Counted from the first letter of the stretch, positions 31,245-42,754 are shown. The stretch is 64,000 bases of DNA from Okapia johnstoni (GCA_024291935.2 CM044310.1:86231213-86295212); one strand, 5' to 3'. Program-made: numbers and translations. The notes: generated from the sequence alone by a model not told the origin.

Positions 31245-31430
31245 TGGAGTCAGTGAGGATCTGAGTTGAAACCCTGGCTCTATCTCTTCATAGTTGTATC
31301 ACTCTGGGCAGGTTAGATCATCTCTCTGGATCTCAGTTTCCTATCTTTAAATCAAGGTTAACTCCATCTTCCTTGCAAGGTGGTGGGGAAGATTAAGTTT
31401 AATAATGTAGCTAAAGTGTGATATTCTTAA
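31245..31430 (+). mobile_element. MIR SINE
   Basis: GAGTTGAAACCCTGGCTCTA, GGATCTCAGTTTCCTATCTT and GGAAGATTAAGTTTAATAAT in order. Confidence 0.72.
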
Positions 31431-31479
31431 ATTCAAGAATGAAATCAATTTTCAGATTGCCCAGTAGATGTGACATTAA

Positions 31480-31629
31480 TTTCTTTCTTTCTTTCTTTTT
31501 CTTTTAGTTTCAGCAGCATGTGAGATTTTTAGTTGTGGCATGTGGGATCTAGTTCCCTGACCAGGGATCAAACCCAGGCCCCCTCACTGGGAGCTTGGAG
31601 TTTTAGCCTCTGGACCACCAGGGAAGTCC
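31480..31629 (-). mobile_element. CHR-type SINE, 5' half
   Basis: GTTCCCTGACCAGGGATCAAA and GGACCACCAGGGAAGTCC at the head side. The A-tail side is a CTTT/AAAG microsatellite at 31480-31504. Confidence 0.88.
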
Positions 31630-31654
31630 TGATGTTACTTGAATTTCTAAAGTT

Positions 31655-31822
31655 AACCAATATTTATTTAGCACTCCCTAAGTACCACGATTTGCATTGA
31701 TTGTCTCCCTTTAACATTCTATCATCCCCATTTTAGAGATGGGGAAACTGAGTGGTAGAGGCAGGGTTTGAACCCTGGTGGTCCCATGCCAGAGTCCACA
31801 CTCCTCTACTCCTTATACCACT
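31655..31822 (-). mobile_element. MIR SINE
   Basis: CCCATTTTAGAGATGGGGAA at 31728, GAGGCAGGGTTTGAACCCTG and GAGTCCACACTCCTCTACTCC. Confidence 0.7.
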
Positions 31823-31842
31823 TTTAAAGAAGTCGGTGGTAG

Positions 31843-31955
31843 AAGGAACATTAGAGATCACTTAGGCAATCCTCCTAATTTCTCAGATGGACAGTTGAGT
31901 CCCACAGGGACTAAGTATTTTGCTTGCGATAGAGCTGGTATGAAAACTGGGGTGG
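31843..31955 (-). mobile_element. MIR-like fragment
   Basis: ATTAGAGATCACTTAGGCAATC, AATTTCTCAGATGGACAG and GATAGAGCTGGTATGAAAACT. A second, more decayed copy next to the previous MIR. Confidence 0.5.
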
Positions 31956-31974
31956 GGGTGGGGGGGAGGTTGGG
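31949..31974 (+). repeat. G-rich tract
   Basis: Four or more G-runs in 26 bases (runs of 4, 5, 7 and 3), enough for a G-quadruplex on this strand. Confidence 0.85.
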
Positions 31975-32084
31975 TCCTGACTCCCATTTCTTTCAACAAA
32001 GAACAATTCCGTTTTTTTTTTTTTTTTCTTTTCAAAATCAGATACCCTTTTCCCAGCAAAGGGTAAACACAGGACAAATCACTT

Positions 32085-32400
32085 AGCGTGTGTATCTTAA
32101 TAACCCGACTTGACTGAGATGAATGAATTCGCATTCAGTCATCATATAAGCCTATTAAATATTCTGGGAGGCTGCAGTATACATTTTAATGGATGTTGAA
32201 ACACTGAGCGTGTGTGTTTATGGCTCTTTTAATCTTGCCAGTTTTACTAATATGATTAGTTCGGGAACCATTTCACATTGAGACGCAGACGTAAAAATAA
32301 AAACACGGAAGTTTCTAGAACATTCTGTGCCTTGACTTTTTTTTTTTTCTGAATGGAATATTTGGTTCTCACCCGTGAGCTCAGCTAGGAAAGAAAAACA
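32085..32400. promoter_or_regulatory. Candidate conserved element with ACTAAT palindrome
   Basis: ACTAATATGATTAGT at 32246-32260 is a perfect inverted repeat with 3-base centre, built of ATTAG homeodomain-like words. TATTAAATATTC at 32152 and GACGTAAAAATAAA at 32288 add to the density. Repeat-free apart from a poly-T at 32336-32349. Confidence 0.35.
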
Positions 32401-33624
32401 CAAATGGCTGAAATCACGACATTAGCCCCTTTGAGGGACCCATAGGTAGAGACCTATATTTGTTCACTGAAATACTCACCTTCTTGGTTATAATTGTGCT
32501 ACTTCCCTGTTGGGGGATCCCAGATTTCATAGGCTGATAGCTCTAGCTATACCCAAGTCTCAGGTACGAGGATCCATGTAGCATGATGTGAGGTGCCCCC
32601 AACCCTGCCTCTGATATTTATCAGAAGGTCTATAGTGAACAGCAGCCAAAAGAGAATCAGCATCTGGGAAAATGATTGCAAATGGCCAAGTGCCACAGTG
32701 AGAGTTGTTTGTTCTGGGAATGGAAGGAGGAAATTGTCAGAGGAAGTGAAATAGGAAATGAAGAGATCAAAGGCAGGAGGAAATGAGATTGAATTGAGCC
32801 CTTTTTGGACTCAACTTTGCACTCTCAACCCATGTGAGGCAAAAAGATTAGCCTTTAAGCAGCTGGGATTGGGAGAAACACTTTCCAACGGGTGCATCCT
32901 GGTGATGGCAGCTCCCACATCCCACCCCATACATGCACTGCGGTTGGGGATCTGAGGGAAGCCAGGCCCACTTCCCACAGAAACTCCAGTGGTGAGTGTC
33001 CAAAGTGAATCCTCAAATGCCGATTTAACCCATAACACCCTTAAACCATGGGATAGGATGAGTTTGTATAACCCAAGCCCAGACTCTCTCCCCTCAAAGG
33101 AAGTGAGACCTCACCTAGAACCAGCCACTTCCCTTGTACCCAGGGTAGAAAATGGGGTTTCCACAAGTCAGAGTTAACAGCAGGGGTGGGGGCCCACAGG
33201 ATAATGGGTTACGAGCCACAGTCACAGTGATGATCCTTTGTCCTGACTTAAACCTCTGGTCATTACAAATCTTTGCTTCTCATCTCAGGAAGAAGCAGCT
33301 TTGTAACATATTCAACAAAGATTTATTAAAAAAAAATAGTCCACATTAAAAAAAAAATCTAAGAAAATAAAAAATAACATTAAAAATATGTTATTATTAT
33401 GGTTGTGCCTAGTGTTGTACCCTAGAACCTGCTCTTTTCTTATTAAAATGAAAGCTTGGAAAAGTTAGCAAATATTAAAGACATATTAGCAACCAAACTT
33501 AGAGTTTCTCTTGTTGGTATGGAAAGATTGAGAAGAGAATGAAATGAGTTAATTTTCTCATTAATTCATTAATTAGTGCTGTACCCATGTACCACCCAAA
33601 GTCACTTGAACTTTGGGAAATTCT
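32401..33624. other. Unassigned 1.2 kb
   Basis: No repeat recognised; short frames of 60-75 codons only. The end (33325-33420) is A/T-rich low complexity. Confidence 0.4.
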
Positions 33625-33633
33625 AAACTAATC

Positions 33634-33745
33634 AAATGGACATGAGTTAGAACAAATCCCTGGAGACAGTAAAGGACAGGGAAACCTGATGTGCTGCAGT
33701 TCATGGGGTCTCAAAGAGTCAGACATGACTTGGAGACCGAACAAC
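33634..33745 (+). mobile_element. Very short BovB LINE insertion
   Basis: Only the last ~110 bases: AAATGGACATGAGTTAGAACA to GACATGACTTGGAGACCGAA. AAACTAATC is duplicated at 33625-33633 and 33746-33754, so the piece is an independent, severely 5'-truncated insertion. Confidence 0.9.
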
Positions 33746-33814
33746 AAACTAATCGATAATCAATATTTGTGCCCTTTTATTTCATTTCCTTTTGCCCTCT
33801 GCTCACCTTTTCTT

Positions 33815-33948
33815 CCTCCAACTAGACTGTAACTCTCTTTATGGCAGAGGCCAGACTTTTACTTCTTAATAGTTCTACCTAAGAATCCATGCTTCTTAGG
33901 TGGGGCCCTTAATAGGCACTCCATAAATATTTGTTGGCCCAATCAAAT
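33815..33948 (+). mobile_element. L2 3' end
   Basis: GACTGTAACTCTCTTTATGG, GCAGAGGCCAGACTTTTA and GGCACTCCATAAATATTTG match the terminal L2 region. Confidence 0.62.
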
Positions 33949-34639
33949 CTAGTTGAATCTTAGGCTTGGAACACTTGGCAGGCAGGGCTGATATTTCTCT
34001 AAAGTCATTTGGAGGACTCCCACCACGTTCCTGAGAATCTCTAGATGATAGTGAATCAGATTCTCAGAAGTCATTGTCTTCTCTCTAAGACGAGATGCTT
34101 GTAGGTCACATCATCCTTAGTTCTTGCTCAGTTCCCCGCGTGGGCAGACTGTGTTCTTCATGTGCACTGTCCTTTAGGAACCTCAGTGAGACAGATCAGC
34201 TCTGAAGTACTGAGCTCACAAGACATGATCAGACCATCCAATTTTCTTTCTTCCCTGTGATGAAATTGATACATAATATGGCTCTCGTACCCATGATGAC
34301 AAAGACTGAAATTTTGAATTAGATCTAGAGGTCAATTTTCTTTTCCATGAGTATTTCATGGTGACATCAAGTTTCAGAGGAGGAGGTGCATGAAGACTCA
34401 TGAGTAATTTTGTCTCATTAACAGCCTAGAGAGGTCCCAAGCCTCTCTTCACTGTCCCGGCTGGTTGGTTTAGTGGCTGGGTTGGTGGTGGGAGAGGGGA
34501 GCAAAACTGGTCATGAAAATTATGCTTGAGAACACATATCCTTTTTGTGAAGTAAGAGGACAAAGTGTTGATTTGTCACAAGAATAGGTTTCAAGCCTTT
34601 TTGGTCTAGGAGTCTAATTTTCTTTCTTTTTTTTTTTGA
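33949..34639. other. Unassigned sequence
   Basis: No repeat recognised; ends in a poly-T/TTG-rich tract near 34620-34657. Confidence 0.4.
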
Positions 34640-35350
34640 TTGTTGTTGTTATTTGTTAAATTAGGCTGATATTTAACATTTAAGGATAATGCCATATATA
34701 GCTATAGTTAAGGCCTGAGTAGAATCTCAATGAAGCCCCCAACAAAAATGATTTGTTAGCAGGCACTTGAGATCACCAGCGACAATTCATTTCTGTAGAG
34801 TAATGTAAACTAATTATCTACAATGTGGAAGCAAGGACTGTGCTTGCATGATAAATTGAAGAGTATTGCATTATAAGAAGAAATATTAATTCACATAACA
34901 TAACATTAAAATTGATGACAAACTTTTCCCTTTTTTAATTGTTTAATTTTTTAATTACTATTGTCTTACAGCGGCTGACATCACATACCTCCAGAGGCAC
35001 ACAAATGTATTTGCCTGAAAGCACATTCTTTGCAAGAAGAAAACAGGCTGATTCAGAAAACCAGCATCTTAATTCTTTCTTTCGTTTCACAGAAATCTAT
35101 TTTCTCTCCTGGGAAATAAATTTTAATATGGCGGGGGAGAGGAATTTTTTTTTCTTAGCATATTAGTACATTTTTAATCAGAGAAAGTCCTAAACTTTTA
35201 ATAAAATTGAAGGCAGCATCACCACCACGATAAACACAAAATTCTAAGAATTAACATTCTGACTGGAGGGTTGCACTTTCTACTTTCTCTCGATCACAAA
35301 TTGTTTTTTGCCACCATTTTCTGTCCCTGAGTGCTTAAGATAAAACTGAC
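34640..35350. promoter_or_regulatory. Candidate conserved block
   Basis: Repeat-free AT-rich 0.7 kb with TGTAAACTAATTATC at 34804, TTTAATTACTATTG at 34950 and AATTAACATTCTG at 35249. An acceptor-like CTATTGTCTTACAG ends at 34971 but no donor closes a frame after it. Regulatory role is inferred. Confidence 0.3.
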
Positions 35351-36075
35351 AACTTGATGGAGAGATTCCTATCACTTAGTTCTCTCCACAGGTCTAGCAG
35401 GAAAATGCCTAATTGAATTATTTATTTCTTTGCTGTTCCAAATGAAATTAACATTCTAGGTCCAGAATGAGTGGATCTTGACAAGAATGTCAATCAAGGA
35501 AGTGGCTCTCAGGTCATTACACTTAGATTGGATGAGGGAAGGGAGGGGGCAGTGGTGGAGGTGTTGGGGGGAGGGGCTTTGCAGGGCACCATGTTGTCGG
35601 TTCAAGGGCTGGTTCTTTATTCAAACTACCTTCTGTGGTATCTTAGAATCTTTGGAGACTTGGGCATTATGACCCACAGCCCCAGATGAGTGGACATGTA
35701 TGAACTGGTCCCTTCCCTCCCAGCCACAGCTTATTGGACCAGAGATTCCAACCCAAAGATAATAAATCTCTGGACAGTCCAATGACATAGTCTGGTATCA
35801 AGGACTCTGCTGAATCCAGGTGGTCAGACTTCTCTCCTGGGACTCTGGGCTGAGAGGCTGAGTTAGATAGGGTTGTGCAGACAGGTTGCATAGCGTTGTG
35901 GGCTAGTGGCCATCATGAAAATCAAGGAAGAGAGAGAGACAGAAATAGATAAGGCAAGAAAAAGCAGAGATGAGAAACTACGTAGCGCTTGGGGGAGGGC
36001 TTGAATATTTGGTTCCTGAAAGTCAGAAACCTGGCTGTATTGTCCTTGGAGTCCAGGAACCTTTAGTACTCTTAC
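35351..36075. other. Unassigned; contains G-rich tract
   Basis: G-runs between 35536 and 35585 could form a quadruplex. Two overlapping plus-strand frames cross it; both are low-complexity products of the tract. Confidence 0.4.
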
Positions 36076-36276
36076 AATCAGTTCAGTTCAGTTGCTCAGT
36101 CGTGCCTGACTCTTTGTGACCCCATGGACTGCAGCACACCAGTCTTCCCTGTCCATCACCAACTCCCAGAACTTGCTCAAACTCATGTCCATCGAGTCGG
36201 TGATGCCATCTCATCCTCTGTTGTCCCCTTCTCCTCCTGCCTTCTATCTTTCTCAGCATCAGGGTCTTCTCTAATA
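36076..36276 (-). mobile_element. BovB LINE, 3' end fragment
   Basis: AATCAGTTCAGTTCAGTTGC through CATCAGGGTCTTCTCTAAT. A short internal deletion removes the CCAACCA segment beside GATGCCATC at 36202. Confidence 0.9.
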
Positions 36277-36414
36277 ACACCATATTTTTATTGGCACTTG
36301 CTTGAGTGGCTTGCTGTGCCTTTCTATCAAAATCATCCCAACTAGTCATCCTTGGAAGAAGCCCATTGACTGTTGAGAAACAGTCATCTTTCATCTTTCA
36401 GTCTTCTTTCATCT

Positions 36415-37205
36415 CTGGATCTTTGCACACACAGTCCTCTCTGCCTTGCTTTTCCAAATCAATTGCCTGTGTCTTGCCCAGGAATCCCCTACTTCTGGCA
36501 GCTTCTCTGACCCACCGTGAGTTAGACACCATGGTCCTCTGCTGTGACCTTTGCCATACCGTGCAGTGACCATCTTCTGTGTCTGACTGTGAACTCTACA
36601 GAGGCAAGGCCATAGCGTCCATCTCTTAACTTTAAGACCTGGGACACTGAAAAGGCTCTCTACCTTTTCACTTCAAGATTAAAAATCAAAGAATTATCTC
36701 ATAATATTGCATGTTCATTCTTTGGCTTGGCATTTAAAACTCTTTATAATCCAACCCCAGCCATATTTTCTGGTCTGTTTCTCACTGTGAAGGCCATATT
36801 ATAGTCAATAAAACAAACATGTTAAGAGGGTGCTTACAACATGCAAAACACATGGTTGCCAAGCTGGATATTTGCTAGTTTTGAATCCTATTTAGTAATT
36901 TCCTAATGTTAAGCCTTTACTTGTAGAATTATCTCTATCATAAAGGTTTCCTCTCATCTATCTCCAATTCTCAATATCCTACTTTCCCTCTGAATCCAGC
37001 TCAGAAATGAGTCCCTTCCCCAGGTGATCACTGGTCCAATGTACCTTCTATCTCTAGCAGAAAGGGAAGGTGTCTTTTGTGGATCCCCCCTGTACCCTAG
37101 ACCTACCAAAGGCAGTCAGAAGAGTCTGACCTAGATATTGTCTCATGCTCCTCATTATAATCAAAATCTCCCCAAGGGCCAGAGCCATGCCTTATCCTGG
37201 GCAAG
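36415..37205 (+). mobile_element. L2 fragments
   Basis: Scattered L2 words: CTTTGCACACACAGTCCTC at 36421, CTGGCAGCTTCTCTGACCC at 36496, AACTCTTTATAATCCAACCCC at 36739, ATTCTCAATATCCTACTTTCC at 36967 and CCAAGGGCCAGAGCCATG at 37173. Probably more than one decayed copy. Confidence 0.5.
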
Positions 37206-37807
37206 CCCTGTCCAACACAAACACACACACACACAAATTAAATGAAGAATTTTTACCACTCAAGGCATCCTTGTGCTAGGAGAACCTTAACTTTTCAGGG
37301 TAGTTTATTCATCTTATCAGAAAGAAGCAAATGAAAATAAAAAAAGCACATGGTAGATTAAGGACAAATCCTCTAAAATTAGCACCCAGAATGTTCAGCC
37401 TAATACCTAGTCTTGATCTACAGGCTGGAAGGGTAAGTTCACATATTCTGAAAGATGAATCTCAGCTCATTCGGGTTTTTCAGTCTCCAAGCATCTCCAG
37501 CTTTGTTCATTAGTCTCTTCACTAGGTGATCTAAGTGGACTGGTCCATCTTAGAAACTATTTCAACAGATACTGGAACAAAAAGGGAGTTCTGATTTCCT
37601 TGATTAACCAGGGTCTCGGTTACTGGAGTATCGCACCTTCTGACCGATTCAGGTTTTACTGCAGTGAAGAAATAAGGAGGAAAGATCCTTCCTTATTTCA
37701 CTTTTTTATGCCTCAGCGTTAGTAATGTTACTTATGCTCCAAAGAAAGAAGGGGTACCATTAGCATCTGCAAAACAAAACAAAAACAAAACAATTACAAT
37801 AACATTG
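37206..37807. other. Unassigned sequence
   Basis: A short (AC)n at 37219-37236; otherwise nothing recognised. Confidence 0.4.
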
Positions 37808-38068
37808 CTACAAAACACTTACTGAACACTTACTATGCGCCAGATATTGCTCAGAGAACTTAATCTGCATTAACCAACCTAATCCTTAGAGCATCCCTAA
37901 GAAGTAGGAACTGTTATGTTCCCATTTTGTGGATGAGTAAAATGGGGCACAGAGAGATTAAGTGACTCACTCACGATCAGATGGCTGGTATGTGATGGAG
38001 CTGGGACTTGAACCCCAGCCAGATGGATCCCAGAGCTGCTCTTCTCAACTGCTGTGCTCTACTTTACA
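37808..38068 (-). mobile_element. MIR SINE, near full length
   Basis: CTTACTATGCGCCAGATATTG, GTGGATGAGTAAAATGGGGC, CACAGAGAGATTAAGTGACTC, GCTGGGACTTGAACCCCAGCC in order. One of the best-preserved MIRs in the window. Confidence 0.8.
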
Positions 38069-38404
38069 AAGCTTGTGGGTGAGCGGGGCTGCCTGGTACA
38101 GGGGTTTCAAGTTAAACATTCTTCTGCCAATAGCTTATCACCTGACTGTTCTCTCGCAATATAAGAATTTCAGAGATGAATTTTGCTCATCTTATCCATC
38201 TACTCATGATATAAATAATGAACTAAAGCAGGCCAAGGATATTTGACTCATGGAAAATACAGGATAGAATCTCAAAAGTCAATTCCCTTTCCCCTAATCA
38301 CCATCTTCCTTTTCTCTCTAACACCCCAGCAGCATCTCTCAAATTCACTCATTTCAGCACCACTGCTCTGGCTTTTCTCCATTTGCCAGCCCCTACTCCT
38401 TCCT
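38069..38404. other. Unassigned sequence
   Basis: No element recognised. Confidence 0.4.
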
Positions 38405-38612
38405 TCACGGCTTCACTGGTGGCTCATGGGTCAAGAATCTGCCTGCAATGCAGAAGACGGGGGTTTGATCCCTGGGTTAGGAAGATCACCTGGAGGCGGG
38501 CCTGACAACCCACTCCAGTACTCTTGCCTGGGAAATCCCATGGACAGAGAAGCCTGGTGGGCTACAGTCCATGGGATCACAAAGAGTTGGACACAACTGA
38601 AGCAACTGAGCA
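38405..38612 (+). mobile_element. Bov-tA SINE
   Basis: GGCTTCACTGGTGGCTCATGG head, GATCACCTGGAGGCGGGCC, ACACAACTGAAGCAACTGAGC tail. Confidence 0.92.
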
Positions 38613-38793
38613 CCAACTTCTTTATCCACCCTATTCTTTGCCCTAAGAGGCTGACCTATGAGAACTGCCTCTCCCAGACTCCCCCTTGACCTTGGCTTCT
38701 GGTTGAGTTGGGCTGATATAAGGCACCAGCAGTATGCTGGAAGATGGAAGCAGAGAGATGTCAGGGTGTTAATTTCTCTGCTTCCCAATGAGG

Positions 38794-38990
38794 TGGGCTT
38801 CTCTTGTGGCTCAGCTGGTAAAGAATCTGTCTGCAATGCGGGCAACCTGAGTTCGCTCCCTGGGTTGGGATGATCCCCTGGAGAGGGGAAAGGTTACCCA
38901 CTCTAGTATTCTGGCCTGGAGAATTCCATGGACTGTATAGTCCATGGGGTCGCAAAGAGTTGGACACGGCTGAGTGACTTTCACTTTCTC
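38794..38990 (+). mobile_element. Bov-tA SINE
   Basis: TGGGCTTCTCTTGTGGCTCAG-type head from 38793, tail ACACGGCTGAGTGACTTTC. AATGAGG is duplicated at 38787-38793 and 38991-38997. A small internal deletion removes the AGAGGAGCCTGG segment near 38930. Confidence 0.9.
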
Positions 38991-39422
38991 AATGAGGCAG
39001 CTGTCTCCCACCTCCAAGGTCCCAGGTCACATGTGCCTCTGGGGAAACCCCACCCTTCCCTCACACTCAGCCCTCAGAGGCTAATGGCTCCCACAGTTGC
39101 TAGTCCTGAGTGTTCACCCTCTCTCTTTGGTCCCCTTCACCCTGCTCACAACTCTCTAACTAGTCATTTCACTAATCCCTTTCCAGTTAATTCTTTGAGC
39201 ATGCCATTCATGCCTCTTAGAACAATCTTCTTGATTTCGCCTATCCAAGTCCTTGCCTTACCCAAGGTCTACTTACTTATATATATCTAATATATTTTTA
39301 AATCAATTACACCATTTTATGTTTCAATTATTTTAAAGTAGACACTCAATCCCTATCATAAATGGAAAACCATGTCCATGTATCCTAAATCAAATACAAC
39401 CATTAAAAAAAAAAAGCAGGGC
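38991..39422. other. Unassigned; L2-like traces possible
   Basis: The pyrimidine-rich 39040-39250 could be very old L2, but no diagnostic word survives. 39270-39340 is AT-rich. Confidence 0.3.
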
Positions 39423-39770
39423 GGGGACTTCCCTTGTGGTCCAGTGGTTAAGAATTTGCCTTGCAATGGTCGGGTAACTTAGATTTCACATGAAAAAAGT
39501 GAAAAAGGAGTGAAAGTGTTAGTCGCTCAGTCATGTCTGACTCTTTGCAACCTCATGGACTGTAGTCGGCCAGACTCCTCTGTCCATGGAATTCTCTAGG
39601 CAACAATACTGGAGATCCCACAAGCAGCAGAGCTACTAAGCCTGTGCTCCCTAACTACGGAATCTGTGCACTGCAGCAAAAGATTCCATGTGACACAACA
39701 AAGATTTCTTATGCCACAACTAAGACCTGATGCAGCCATACTAACTAATTAATTAATTTTAAAAAACGTA
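39423..39770 (+). mobile_element. CHR-type SINE split by a Bov fragment
   Basis: GGGACTTCCCTTGTGGTCCAG head at 39424, body resumes at 39613 with GATCCCACAAGCAGCAGAGC, and ends GACCTGATGCAGCCATAC with an (AATT)n-like tail. Confidence 0.87.
39508..39612 (-). mobile_element. Truncated Bov-A2 SINE inside CHR SINE
   Basis: GGAGTGAAAGTGTTAGTCGC to AGGCAACAATACTGGAG. Only the BovA unit is present. Confidence 0.88.
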
Positions 39771-40499
39771 GGGCAAACAAATCAACATCATTAATCTCTA
39801 GCTAGCTACTATTGCCTCCACAGCTTTGAGCCCAAGTCCTCCCCAAACTTTGGTAAAAATGGAGGTAAACAAGAATTTAAAAGGTGTTAAAGACATCCTA
39901 CCAGTAACTTGAGATGTCCTGGTTGATACAACCAGAAGGATCATGAGAGCATTGTTAAGGGAATAATGTTCTCATGGGGAGAATCTACGTTATTTGATAC
40001 TCCACCTCAAAGGCAGTTTGTGTCGCACCTCTTGGATAATCCTGCCCACCAGCAACCAGTAGCAAGGAGCCATGGACACAGTTCATAACCTCAAGTTATG
40101 TCTTTGAGATGAAATGGGAAGATACTAGATGCTACTAGAAGATACTAGAAGCTGATACCAGCATAAGGAAACATAATATACATTCACACAACTGTGTGAA
40201 TTCATGAGCCCTCTCTCCATGCTGACAGCAGCCACAGGCTTCCAAGAGAAGCTGGTCTTTCTCTGTGCATACTCTTCACAGCGCAAACTGAACCAACAGG
40301 AACATGTAGGTAGGCCGAGTGTCAACGTCAACGTGTATGTATGCGTTCCTGTGAGGCTGGAGTTGTGTGAGGAAGCTAAACTTGACCAAGGCAGATGGTT
40401 TAAGGTACACACAAGGGGATGCTTCTTACTGGCTGGTGTGAATGATACAAACAACATTAATACATTTCTTTCTCACGGTCTGATAGCCACGAACTGTTA
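39771..40499. other. Unassigned sequence
   Basis: No repeat family recognised. GATACTAGATGCTACTAGAA at 40122 partly repeats itself. Overlapping ~100-codon frames at 40125-40500 on both strands are shadows of each other. Confidence 0.35.
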
Positions 40500-41090
40500 A
40501 TTCCACGACCTCACCAGGACAGCGTTTATCAGACAGACTCACTCCTCGTCGGTGTTCCAGCTGGGTTGAAAACATTTGTTTCAAGCATGTCCAAGGGCTT
40601 TCTTTTGTTACATGCACCCTACCCTGTTGCTCCTGCTATGTTTTATTGGGCAAATATAAAATTAACAACACAGCAATAATTATTTCCTAAACTGGGTTCC
40701 AACACAAATTTCCAATTTGAGGTCAGATGTATTGCCTAATAAAATTTTTACAGCTGCAGTCAAATTGTGGTAGTTAATTCCTGGAAAATACAATTCTTAA
40801 TTCGCCAGAATTAGTTTTAAGTCTTGATTCATCCTCTAAAGACGAATGTGTATTACTGCCGTTTATACAAAATGTTCAAACAGTAATATCCAATATAATA
40901 GCTTGCATAATTTCAGCTAATTCTGTTAGAGGTATTTGACCTACTTATACTTTCACTGAACCATACATCATGGCTTTAAGATCATTGGGTCTGATCTTTC
41001 TAAATTGCCATTTCCCGAACTGCATAAGTATTGCTTAATATTATGCAGCTAAACATGGAATCATGTCAAAGAGGAAAGAATAATTAGAAT
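40500..41090. promoter_or_regulatory. Candidate conserved block
   Basis: Repeat-free; CAATAATTATTTCC at 40673, GTAGTTAATTCC at 40769, AATTCGCCAGAATTAG at 40800, CCGTTTATACAAAATG at 40859. The 16-base AATTCGCCAGAATTAG holds an inverted AATTC/GAATT pair. Enhancer role is inferred. Confidence 0.35.
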
Positions 41091-41297
41091 ATCTATGAAG
41101 AAGAGTTCTATTTATACTCCTACAGCTACCAGTCATTTGTTACTTTCAGACCTATGCCTTAATCACAGACTCTGAGCCTCTGTCCTGAACTGCAAAATTC
41201 ACATACATGTACCTGCAGAATTCAAAACATTTTATTTGTTCAGCTTCCCTCAAACCTTAAAATGTAATTTAAAAATTCAAATAATAAGTTAAGGAAA

Positions 41298-41558
41298 AAT
41301 AGTAATAGCAAACACAATGCCTATCATGTGCTAGGCTCTGTTCAAAGCATTTTAGATATGTTAACCTTTTAATCCATACAACAATCTTGGGAGACATGAG
41401 CTTTTATTAGTATACCCATTTTACAGATGAGAAAACAGAGTCACGGAGATAGTAAGTAATTTATCACATATCATAGAGTTACACAACAAGAGGCAGAACT
41501 GGGACCCAAGCACAGAAAATTTGGCTTTGGAGTCTCTGCTTTTGACCACTTTGTAATA
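41298..41558 (-). mobile_element. MIR SINE, full length
   Basis: ATCATGTGCTAGGCTCTGTTC, CCCATTTTACAGATGAGAAAA, GGCAGAACTGGGACCCAAGC and GTCTCTGCTTTTGACCACTTT in order. Confidence 0.82.
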
Positions 41559-41955
41559 TTTTGTGAGATAAAGAGTCAGACCTAAAACAAACAAATGATT
41601 AATATTCACCATAGCTGGCAGATCCCTATTGTTTTCTTTTTAAGTATGTGATGAAGGCAGCAGAAGAGGAATGGGACACATATAAAACATCTGGAGATAT
41701 GAAAGACAAATAGGAGAATAGTGCCTGACTTCCCTTATCTAAACACTGTTTTCTAAGTGTCTAAGACATGCCATTGCATCAAGAGGTGTCTAGAAAAGTC
41801 TCCAAGGATAAAGCCTACAGACTTCTGGAAGAGGAAGAAGCCACCTTTTGCAAAACAAATGCAGGCTGACTTCTAGGTGAGGACCATGCAAGTTCAGTCA
41901 TGCTTTCTTTGGCCTCTGTAAATAATTTATCCTATGCCAGAGCCTTGGCACTAGC
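41559..41955. other. Unassigned sequence
   Basis: No element recognised in about 400 bases. Confidence 0.4.
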
Positions 41956-41957
41956 TG

Positions 41958-42115
41958 CAGAGTGGTAGAAAGGACCAAACTTTTGTGCCCTGACAGGCCG
42001 GAGTTCATTCCTGTTCAGCCACTCCCTAGCTATGCGGGCTGAAGCAAAGCACTGAACGGATCTGTACCTTCATCTTTCTCATTTTTAAATGGGCATACAT
42101 CTATTTCCTGTCCAG
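41958..42115 (+). mobile_element. MIR SINE
   Basis: GCAGAGTGGTAGAAAGGACC head, CACTCCCTAGCTATGCGGGC, CTTCATCTTTCTCATTTTTA core. Confidence 0.65.
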
Positions 42116-42394
42116 TCCATTGTGCCCTACTTTGGATGCACCAATTTATCAGTTAGGTTCTTGAGTGCAACAATAGAAAGCAGCCCTGGCTAACCTAGCA
42201 AAACAAATTAGTGGGAGAGATGCGGAGTTTCATTTCATTATGAAATGAAAGAAGAACCAGCTGGAGAAAGATAGGGACTAAAGCCACTCAGGGTTACAAC
42301 AATAACTAAAAGAGATAAAGCATGGCAAGCCCGTGACCCTTAGAAGGCACTCAATAAAGCTTCATTCTTTCCTCTTCTGTCTTGGGCTTCTTTT

Positions 42395-42510
42395 CACCCA
42401 ATTCTTCATCCATTCCAACACATACTGTGTGCCTGCTCTACGCAAATGCCATGATCAGTATAAAGAATGTGAAAAGGAATAACTCAGTCCCTGCCAAAAA
42501 GTCCGCAATG
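42395..42510 (-). mobile_element. L2 3' end
   Basis: TTCATCCATTCCAACACATAC, TGTGTGCCTGCTCTACGC, ACTCAGTCCCTGCC follow the reverse L2 terminus. A plus-strand L2-like scrap, GGCACTCAATAAAGC, precedes it at 42346. Confidence 0.58.
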
Positions 42511-42754
42511 CCCTCACCCACAGTATTCTTTTATGTTGTTGAGAAACACCCAAATGAATCATTCATCTCTGAAACAAATGGCTAATGTCAAAACATTTAC
42601 TAATGCAGACAGAGCTGACTGAAATAAATGACTGAATAACCCATTGTTTGAAAATCTACAAGAGTAATATATATTACAATCAGATAAATCAAAATTACAA
42701 AAGCTTTTCTGCTGCTTTTCAAAATGCTTGCCAGAAGTTGGTCAAATGACAGTA

